Shown: positions 38,086-43,344 of the stretch, one piece after another | Layout: every line of letters starts with the position of its first letter | How positions within the stretch are numbered: position 1 is the stretch's first letter | Assembly: GCF_001601825.1 (NCBI RefSeq) | Contig: NZ_LUJK01000026.1 | Coordinates: 1 to 43,344 of the forward strand | Source: Limnobacter sp. CACIAM 66H1 | Lineage (GTDB): Bacteria; Pseudomonadota; Gammaproteobacteria; Burkholderiales; Burkholderiaceae_B | Direction: 5' to 3' | DNA length: 43,344 nt | The notes under the pieces: model-generated | Databases searched by the model: none | Told to the model about the DNA's origin: nothing | Seen by the model: the letters and a program-made list of their open reading frames with translations, nothing else | Translations under genes and position numbers: made by a program

Positions 38086-38093
38086 GACAAAAA

Positions 38094-38366
38094 TCAAATG
38101 ATTTTTGCTTTCTCCAACACTTTGGTCACACTCCAAGATTTTGTCTTGGAAATCGGACGACCTTCGCAGATCTCGACCAGATCACCCTCACCGACTTCAT
38201 TGCTTTCGTCGTGGGCTGTGTACTTGTGAGACTTTACGATGTACTTGCCATAAATCGGGTGCTTGATACGGTTCTCGACCATCACGACCACCGATTTGGT
38301 CATTTTGTCACTTACCACGCGACCCACCAGGGTTCGCTTCAAACTTACTTTCGCTTCGGTGCTCAT
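38094..38366 (-). CDS. rpsQ: 30S ribosomal protein S17
   Basis: S17 (90 residues), an OB-fold 16S rRNA binder: [20 protein letters not shown], then [19 protein letters not shown] and the end [18 protein letters not shown]. The ATG overlaps the rpmC stop by 4 nt (38363-38366). It is the last gene of the S10 segment. Confidence 0.98.
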   Translation of the reverse strand: MSTEAKVSLKRTLVGRVVSDKMTKSVVVMVENRIKHPIYGKYIVKSHKYTAHDESNEVGEGDLVEICEGRPISKTKSWSVTKVLEKAKII

Positions 38367-38557
38367 GCGGACCTCTTCGATTGAGTCATCACTGTTTTTA
38401 CACGAGCGATGTCTTTACGTACTTTTGCCAACTGGGAGTTGTTGGTCAACTGCTGCGTGGCAGCCTGCATACGCAAAGAAAACTGCGCACGCAACAACTC
38501 TTCCAACTCTTTTGTCAATTCTGCAGCGCTTTTGCCGCGCAATTCAGAAGCTTTCAT
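38363..38557 (-). CDS. rpmC: 50S ribosomal protein L29
   Basis: L29 (64 residues) is a helical 50S protein at the exit tunnel that helps dock SRP and trigger factor. [20 protein letters not shown] and the basic end [13 protein letters not shown] are typical. It starts 3 nt after rplP ends and overlaps rpsQ by 4 nt. Confidence 0.97.
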   Translation of the reverse strand: MKASELRGKSAAELTKELEELLRAQFSLRMQAATQQLTNNSQLAKVRKDIARVKTVMTQSKRSA

Positions 38558-38560
38558 TGC

Positions 38561-38977
38561 TTAACTCCCAATCTGACGTGTCACGAACACGCAAGGAAGA
38601 GGCAACTTGGCTGCCGCCAAGCGGAACGCCTCACGCGCCAACTCTTCACTTACACCGTCCATTTCGTAGAGAACCTTACCAGGCTGAATTTCAGCCACGT
38701 AGAACTCAACGCTACCCTTACCGTTACCCATACGAACTTCGGCAGGTTTATTGGTAATTGGTTTGTCCGGAAACACGCGAATCCAAATCTTACCGCCACG
38801 TTTGATGTGGCGAACCATGGCTCGACGGGCCGATTCAATCTGACGCGCAGTCAAACGACCGCGGCCAGTAGACTTCAGACCGTAAACACCAAAAGAAACA
38901 CTTGCACCACGCGTGGCCAGACCGGTGTTGCGGCCTTTGTGTTCTTTTCTATATTTGCGACGTGATGGCTGTAACAT
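38561..38977 (-). CDS. rplP: 50S ribosomal protein L16
   Basis: L16 (138 residues from the chosen start) begins [17 protein letters not shown] and has the [10 protein letters not shown] and [17 protein letters not shown] motifs. It organises the A-site region of the 50S subunit. Two ATGs are adjacent; I chose the second (38975-38977) because AGGAG is then 6 nt upstream rather than 3. Confidence 0.98.
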   Translation of the reverse strand: MLQPSRRKYRKEHKGRNTGLATRGASVSFGVYGLKSTGRGRLTARQIESARRAMVRHIKRGGKIWIRVFPDKPITNKPAEVRMGNGKGSVEFYVAEIQPGKVLYEMDGVSEELAREAFRLAAAKLPLPCVFVTRQIGS

Positions 38978-38991
38978 CATGCGCTCCTAGA

Positions 38992-39798
38992 TTACTGTTC
39001 TGAGGAAGTGCTGGCAGCGCCTTCCTCTTTGTTTGAACCACTAGCTGCTGCGCTAGCACCTTCGGGTTTACGCGCCTTGCGTGCACCGGCTCCGGCTGGG
39101 CGAGTAGAAGGACGACGCGGGCGACGCTCTTCCTTTTCTGCCTCAACTGGCGCTGCCGCAACATCTCCACGACCCAATGTGTCACCTTTGTACACCCAAA
39201 CCTTGATACCGATAATGCCGTAGGTAGTTGCCGCTTCACTTGTTGCGTAGTCAATGTCGGCGCGCAGAGTGTGCAAAGGCACACGGCCTTCACGGTACCA
39301 CTCGGTCCGAGCAATCTCGATACCGTTCAAACGACCAGACGACATGATCTTGATGCCCTGGGCACCCATGCGCATGGCGTTTTGCATCGCGCGCTTCATA
39401 GCACGACGGAACATAATGCGACGCTCGAGCTGCTGGGAAATACCGTCTGCAATCAACTGCGCATCAATTTCGGGCTTGCGAACTTCTTCAATGTTCACAT
39501 GAACAGGCACACCGACCAATTTTTGCAAGCTGGACTTCAACAACTCAATGTCTTCACCCTTCTTGCCAATCACTACGCCTGGACGTGCAGAATAAATCGT
39601 TACGCGAGCGTTTTTGGCAGGGCGCTCAATCAGCACTCGACCGACTGACGCGTTTTTCAACTTCTTCTTCAGGAAATCACGAACCTGGATATCTTCAAGA
39701 AGCATCTTGGAAAAATCACGATTCGATGCGTACCAGCGAGAAGCCCAATTGCGTGATACCGCGAGGCGAAAGCCCGTAGGGTTAATCTTCTGACCCAT
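38992..39798 (-). CDS. rpsC: 30S ribosomal protein S3
   Basis: S3 (268 residues) has the N-terminal KH domain ([15 protein letters not shown]) and the C-terminal SRVRTEW-like segment ([20 protein letters not shown]). It forms the mRNA entry channel with helicase activity. The tail from about residue 213 is a long Pro/Arg/Ala-rich extension ending in a Ser/Glu-rich stretch, absent from the shorter E. coli protein. Such tails occur in betaproteobacteria and look disordered. Confidence 0.98.
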   Translation of the reverse strand: MGQKINPTGFRLAVSRNWASRWYASNRDFSKMLLEDIQVRDFLKKKLKNASVGRVLIERPAKNARVTIYSARPGVVIGKKGEDIELLKSSLQKLVGVPVHVNIEEVRKPEIDAQLIADGISQQLERRIMFRRAMKRAMQNAMRMGAQGIKIMSSGRLNGIEIARTEWYREGRVPLHTLRADIDYATSEAATTYGIIGIKVWVYKGDTLGRGDVAAAPVEAEKEERRPRRPSTRPAGAGARKARKPEGASAAASGSNKEEGAASTSSEQ

Positions 39799-39807
39799 GT
39801 AACCCCC

Positions 39808-40137
39808 TTAGTTTCCAACCGTCACATAAATGTGACTGGTCTTCTTAGTGATACGATTGCCACGGCCCTTGGCTCGCGCTGTGAAGCGCTTCAACACTGG
39901 CCCCTCTTCCACGTAAATGGTTTTTACTTTCAATTCATCCACATCAGCGCCATCATTGTGCTCAGCGTTGGCGATTGCACTTTCCAACACTTTTTTCACA
40001 ATCAAAGCCGCCTTCTGCGGAGAGAAAGCAAGAATGTTCAAGGCTTGATCAACCTTTTTACCGCGAATCAGATCAGCGACCATACGGCCACGCTGAGGCG
40101 ACAAGCGAACACCCTTCAAAATTGCACGAGTTTCCAT
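39808..40137 (-). CDS. rplV: 50S ribosomal protein L22
   Basis: L22 (109 residues) lines the exit tunnel with its extended loop. [20 protein letters not shown], the segment [20 protein letters not shown] and the end [17 protein letters not shown] are canonical. It lies between rpsS (10 nt) and rpsC in the S10 segment. Confidence 0.98.
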   Translation of the reverse strand: METRAILKGVRLSPQRGRMVADLIRGKKVDQALNILAFSPQKAALIVKKVLESAIANAEHNDGADVDELKVKTIYVEEGPVLKRFTARAKGRGNRITKKTSHIYVTVGN

Positions 40138-40147
40138 TTCTTACCCC

Positions 40148-40423
40148 TTATCGCTTGGCCTTCTTGTCAGCCGCGTGACCCTTGAAAGTGCGTGTCAACG
40201 CAAATTCGCCGAGTTTGTGACCAACCATGTTTTCGTTGATGTACACCGGCACATGCTGCTTGCCATTGTGTACAGCGATTGTCAGACCGATGAACTCAGG
40301 GAGCACAGTCGAGCGACGGGACCAGGTTTTAATTGGACGCTTGTCCTTGGATGCTGCAGCAGCCTCTACTTTTTTGATCAAGTGGGCGTCGCAGAAAGGA
40401 CCTTTTTTTAATGAACGAGACAT
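40148..40423 (-). CDS. rpsS: 30S ribosomal protein S19
   Basis: S19 (91 residues), with [20 protein letters not shown], then [20 protein letters not shown] and [17 protein letters not shown]. It pairs with S13 in the 30S head. It lies 15 nt after rplB. Confidence 0.99.
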   Translation of the reverse strand: MSRSLKKGPFCDAHLIKKVEAAAASKDKRPIKTWSRRSTVLPEFIGLTIAVHNGKQHVPVYINENMVGHKLGEFALTRTFKGHAADKKAKR

Positions 40424-40438
40424 ATCTGTTTACCCCAC

Positions 40439-41266
40439 TTAACGCTTGTGACGACGCTGAACAATCATCGAATTGGTACGCTTGTTGTTGCGAGTGCGGT
40501 AGCCCTTGGCCGGCTGACCCCACGGGCTCACTGGCACGCGACCCTCACCGGTCTTACCCTCACCACCACCGTGCGGGTGGTCAACCGGGTTCATCGCCGT
40601 ACCACGCACTGTTGGACGAATGCCCTTCCAGCGAGTTGCACCAGCCTTACCAACCTTCTTCAAGCTGTTTTCTTCGTTGCTCACCTCACCAATGGTGGCG
40701 CGACACTCGATGTGAACTCGACGAATTTCGCCAGAGCGCAAACGCATTTGAGCGTAAGTACCATCACGGGCCAGCAACATTGCAGAACCACCAGCCGAAC
40801 GCGCAATTTGCGCCCCCTTACCTGGCAACATCTCTACGCAGTGAACAGTTGTTCCCACTGGAATGTTGCGGATCGGCAAAGTGTTGCCAATCTTGATCGG
40901 CGCTTCTGAACCGTTCAGAACCGTTTGGCCTAGTTGCAAACCACGAGGCGCAATGATGTAGGCACGCTCGCCGTCTGCGTAACAGATCAAAGCAATGTGA
41001 GCTGTGCGGTTTGGATCGTACTCGATCGTTTCCACTTTCGCTGGCACACCATCCTTGTTGCGCTTGAAGTCAACCATGCGGTAATGCTGCTTGTGACCAC
41101 CACCCATATGACGGGTTGTGATGCGGCCATTGTTGTTACGACCCGCAGTCTTTGACTTCTTTTCAAGCAGAGGCGCGTAAGGCTCACCCTTGTGCAGATG
41201 CGGATGAACCACTTTCACCATGGCACGACGGCCTGGCGACGTTGGCTTTAATTTAACTAATGGCAT
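40439..41266 (-). CDS. rplB: 50S ribosomal protein L2
   Basis: L2 (275 residues) is needed for subunit joining and peptidyl transferase function. The conserved [13 protein letters not shown] with its histidines near the C-terminus and [20 protein letters not shown] near the N-terminus identify it. Its ATG is one base after the rplW stop (TAA-C-ATG). Confidence 0.99.
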   Translation of the reverse strand: MPLVKLKPTSPGRRAMVKVVHPHLHKGEPYAPLLEKKSKTAGRNNNGRITTRHMGGGHKQHYRMVDFKRNKDGVPAKVETIEYDPNRTAHIALICYADGERAYIIAPRGLQLGQTVLNGSEAPIKIGNTLPIRNIPVGTTVHCVEMLPGKGAQIARSAGGSAMLLARDGTYAQMRLRSGEIRRVHIECRATIGEVSNEENSLKKVGKAGATRWKGIRPTVRGTAMNPVDHPHGGGEGKTGEGRVPVSPWGQPAKGYRTRNNKRTNSMIVQRRHKR

Positions 41267-41267
41267 G

Positions 41268-41564
41268 TTACGCAGCCTCCGAGAAATTAATTTCCTGACC
41301 AGCTTTCAGCGCAACATAGGCTTTGCGCACATCGGACCGACGTCCCATGGTGCGGCCAAAGCGCTTCTGCTTGCCAGCGATGTTAACCACACGCACAGCA
41401 TCAACCTCGACCTTAAACAGCAGCTCTACAGCGGCCTTGATCTCTTGTTTGGTTGCAGTGGTGCAAACCTTGAAAGCAATTTGTTCATGTTTGTCGGCTA
41501 GCATGGTGCTCTTTTCAGAGACGATGGGTGCCAACAAAATTTTCATTAAGCGCTGAGTGTTCAT
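41268..41564 (-). CDS. rplW: 50S ribosomal protein L23
   Basis: L23 (98 residues), the docking site for trigger factor and SRP at the tunnel exit. [20 protein letters not shown], then [20 protein letters not shown] and the [16 protein letters not shown] motif are typical. It overlaps rplD by 4 nt (41561-41564). Confidence 0.98.
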   Translation of the reverse strand: MNTQRLMKILLAPIVSEKSTMLADKHEQIAFKVCTTATKQEIKAAVELLFKVEVDAVRVVNIAGKQKRFGRTMGRRSDVRKAYVALKAGQEINFSEAA

Positions 41565-42181
41565 GCGTACATCTCCTGCAGTTTGTCGATTGCAGCACGA
41601 GTCGCAACCACCCTCTTGAAGTAAATCAAAGAAAGAGGGTCAGCGTAGCGTGGCTCAACCACTGCCACATTGGGCAAATTTCTAGACGCCAGGTACAGAT
41701 TTTCATCCACTGAATCAACAATCATCAGAACAGAATCCAAACCCATACCTTTCAATTTCTGATCGAGCAACTTGGTCTTCGGGGCTTCCAAGTCCAAGGA
41801 CTCAACCACCACCAATCGACCTTCGCGACTCAATTGAGACAGGATGGAGCACACACCAGCACGGAACATCTTTTTGTTCAGCTTCTGCGTGAAATTCTCA
41901 TCTGGAGAGTTCGGGAAAGTTTTACCGCCTCCGCGCCACAATGGGCTAGACACAGCACCGGCACGCGCACGACCAGTACCCTTCTGCTTCCAGGGCTTGC
42001 GCGTGGAAGCACGCACTTCAGAACGATCTTTTTGTTGACGTGTACCCTGACGCGCATTGGCCTGGTATGCAACAACCAACTGATGGATCAGCGGCTCATT
42101 GTACTCACGACCGAACACAACATCGGAAACCTGAACAGTTTGAGAGGCCTGCCCAGAATCACTAATGACTTTCAATTCCAT
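41561..42181 (-). CDS. rplD: 50S ribosomal protein L4
   Basis: L4 (206 residues) reaches into the exit tunnel; in E. coli it also represses the S10 operon through the mRNA leader. [18 protein letters not shown], the segment [20 protein letters not shown] and an extended loop are present. The ATG at 42179-42181 has AAGGGG 8 nt upstream. Upstream in-frame codons would add a non-family segment and are rejected. Confidence 0.98.
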   Translation of the reverse strand: MELKVISDSGQASQTVQVSDVVFGREYNEPLIHQLVVAYQANARQGTRQQKDRSEVRASTRKPWKQKGTGRARAGAVSSPLWRGGGKTFPNSPDENFTQKLNKKMFRAGVCSILSQLSREGRLVVVESLDLEAPKTKLLDQKLKGMGLDSVLMIVDSVDENLYLASRNLPNVAVVEPRYADPLSLIYFKRVVATRAAIDKLQEMYA

Positions 42182-42191
42182 CTGGTTCCCC

Positions 42192-42836
42192 TTACGCCTT
42201 TGCCTTGACAGCTGGCTTAACCAACAATTGGCCACCTTTGGATCCGGGCACCGCGCCCTTGATCAACAGCAGACCACGTTCGGCGTCAACACGAACCACT
42301 TCCAGATTCTGAGTGGTACGGTTTACGTTACCCAATTGACCCGCCATGCGCTTACCAGGAAACACTCGGCCTGGATCTTGAGCCATACCGATTGAGCCGG
42401 GCGCATTGTGCGAGATTGAGTTACCGTGAGAAGCACGCTGCGAGCTAAAGTGGTGACGCTTGATGGCACCGCTGAAACCCTTACCTTGAGTCACGCCACT
42501 CACGTCAACTTTTTGACCAGGCGCGAAAATCTCCGCGGAAACGGCTGCACCAACCTGCAACTCTGCAAGTTTGGCCGTGTCAACACGGAATTCAACAAGG
42601 GATGATGCTGCCTCGATAGAAGCTGCAGCGAAGTGGCCAGCCTGCGCCTTGACAACGCGAGAGGCTCGCTTTGACCCGTAGGCCAACTGAACGGCTGTGT
42701 AGCCATCTTGTTCGAGTGTTTTGAGCTGCGCAACACGGTTAGAAGACACATCCACAACAGTCACGGGAATAGAAACACCCGCTTCCGTAAAGATGCGCAT
42801 CATGCCGATCTTGCGACCAATAAGGCCTAGACTCAT
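42192..42836 (-). CDS. rplC: 50S ribosomal protein L3
   Basis: L3 (214 residues) is an early 23S assembly protein. [16 protein letters not shown] and the loop [20 protein letters not shown] reach the peptidyl transferase centre; its glutamine is methylated by PrmB in other bacteria. GGAG lies 5 nt before the ATG. It is preceded by an unusual 99-nt spacer with a promoter candidate and two hairpins. Confidence 0.99.
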   Translation of the reverse strand: MSLGLIGRKIGMMRIFTEAGVSIPVTVVDVSSNRVAQLKTLEQDGYTAVQLAYGSKRASRVVKAQAGHFAAASIEAASSLVEFRVDTAKLAELQVGAAVSAEIFAPGQKVDVSGVTQGKGFSGAIKRHHFSSQRASHGNSISHNAPGSIGMAQDPGRVFPGKRMAGQLGNVNRTTQNLEVVRVDAERGLLLIKGAVPGSKGGQLLVKPAVKAKA

Positions 42837-42848
42837 GATTTCTCCAAT

Positions 42849-42868
42849 TTCGGCTACGATTGGCCGAA
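42849..42868 (-). other. Second hairpin in the rpsJ-rplC spacer
   Basis: TTCGGC and GCCGAA pair across an 8-nt loop, forming a 6-bp GC-rich stem that ends just before the rplC ribosome binding site (GGAG). It could influence rplC translation. It lies 19 nt downstream of the first hairpin on the minus strand. Confidence 0.4.
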
Positions 42869-42887
42869 TGATTAAATTCTATCTAAA

Positions 42888-42910
42888 GCTAACCTTTTGA
42901 AAAGGTTAGC
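42888..42910 (-). other. Perfect hairpin at the predicted 5' end of the rplC transcript
   Basis: GCTAACCTTT, loop TGA and AAAGGTTAGC form a 10-bp perfect stem (11-bp arms if the loop is one base). It starts at about the predicted transcription start of the promoter just upstream. It may protect the 5' end of the mRNA or act as an attenuator; the following TTTAGATAG is only weakly U-rich. Confidence 0.55.
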
Positions 42911-42915
42911 CAAAG

Positions 42916-42944
42916 ATTATATGCGTTAATTAAATTTATTGCAA
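42916..42944 (-). promoter_or_regulatory. Near-consensus internal promoter between rpsJ and rplC
   Basis: On the minus strand, TTGCAA (42939-42944, 4/6 to -35) and a perfect TATAAT (42916-42921) are separated by exactly 17 nt. The -35 is formed by the last two sense codons of rpsJ. Transcription would begin near 42909, giving a leader of about 70 nt before rplC. This is the best sigma70 promoter seen in the window. Confidence 0.6.
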
Positions 42945-43247
42945 CTTGATTTCAACATCCACACCAGCCGGCAGATCCAGTTTCATCAAAGCATCCACAG
43001 TTTTGTCTGTTGGGTCTACGATGTCCATCAAACGCTGGTGAGTGCGGATCTCAAACTGATCACGCGAAGACTTGTTCACGTGGGGAGAACGCAAAATGTC
43101 GAAACGCTTGATTCGAGTTGGCAACGGAACCGGACCTTTCACTACTGCACCGGTGCGCTTGGCTGTTTCTACGATTTCGAGAGCCGATTGATCAATCAGC
43201 TTGTAGTCGAAAGCTTTCAAGCGAATGCGAATTTTCTGATTATTCAT
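42936..43247 (-). CDS. rpsJ: 30S ribosomal protein S10 (NusE)
   Basis: S10 (103 residues) is both a 30S head protein and the NusE antitermination factor that pairs with NusB. It carries [20 protein letters not shown], then [20 protein letters not shown] and [15 protein letters not shown]. The ATG has AGGA 7 nt upstream. It opens the S10 segment; the gene before it, expected to be tuf, is outside the window. Confidence 0.99.
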   Translation of the reverse strand: MNNQKIRIRLKAFDYKLIDQSALEIVETAKRTGAVVKGPVPLPTRIKRFDILRSPHVNKSSRDQFEIRTHQRLMDIVDPTDKTVDALMKLDLPAGVDVEIKLQ

Positions 43248-43309
43248 GTTTATTCCTAAAGAGCTGAAAGAGTGTGACCAAACTTGACTTTTGGCTCACC
43301 TCAAAATTA

Positions 43310-43333
43310 CCCGCATCAATCAATTGATGCGGG
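43310..43333. terminator. Strong hairpin upstream of rpsJ (possible tuf terminator or S10 leader element)
   Basis: CCCGCATCAA, loop TCAA and TTGATGCGGG form a perfect 10-bp stem. On the minus strand it is followed by TAATTTTGAGG, a short U-rich stretch, which fits a weak or partial terminator after the gene preceding rpsJ. The 62 nt between it and rpsJ show no clear promoter. It could equally be part of an L4-responsive leader. Confidence 0.5.
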
Positions 43334-43344
43334 CTCATTCCAAG

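Overview
The window is chromosomal core sequence from a betaproteobacterium of the order Burkholderiales. The evidence is the gene order pilMNOPQ-aroK-aroB-dgt-gltBD beside mrcA, cyaY, lptM-lysA, ResB/CcsB (System II) cytochrome c maturation, cytochrome c4, engB-hemB, dsbD-cutA and the S10-spc-alpha ribosomal superoperon. Base composition looks moderate for this order. A Limnobacter-like organism would fit, but that is inference and was not tested by a search.

Layout. (1) 1-13.4 kb, all minus strand: a rightward-starting cluster running from pilM down to gltD. It encodes the type IV pilus alignment complex and secretin (PilM, N, O, P, Q), two shikimate enzymes (AroK, AroB), a dNTP triphosphohydrolase (Dgt), a protein derived from a Y1 transposase that has lost its catalytic residues, and glutamate synthase (GltB, start of GltD). 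(2) 13.6-17.9 kb: mrcA (PBP1A) on plus, cyaY on minus, then lptM-lysA on plus. The cyaY and lptM start codons share the palindrome CATG. (3) 18.0-22.3 kb, minus: resB-ccsB and a separately terminated diheme cytochrome c4. (4) 22.4-25.1 kb, plus: engB-hemB-corA. (5) 25.2-29.1 kb, minus: an overlapping chain of ABC ATPase, ABC-2 permease, cutA and dsbD. (6) 29.1-43.3 kb, minus: the ribosomal superoperon from rpsJ to rplQ, including secY, infA, rpmJ and rpoA, closed by a clear terminator. The window ends in the presumed tuf-rpsJ spacer.

How the genes work together: the pil genes build the envelope-spanning pilus platform. mrcA, lptM and lysA (diaminopimelate to lysine) touch wall and outer-membrane biogenesis. 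hemB, resB-ccsB, cytochrome c4 and dsbD link heme synthesis, periplasmic thiol reduction and c-type cytochrome assembly. The last third is the translation and Sec core. Almost every adjacent pair is tightly packed, often with 1-10 nt overlaps. No spacer exceeds 300 bases; the largest are about 180 (pilM/mrcA), 173 (cytochrome c4/engB), 170 (ABC ATPase/rplQ) and 146 (gltB/transposase-derived gene).

I see no new multi-gene system such as a defence island, CRISPR array, prophage or secondary-metabolite cluster. The best leads are smaller: the transposase-derived gene with a REP-like element against the gltB promoter; the shared cyaY/lptM start codons; a near-consensus promoter plus paired hairpins between rpsJ and rplC; a hairpin over the pilM ribosome binding site; and atypical PilM and PilP proteins.
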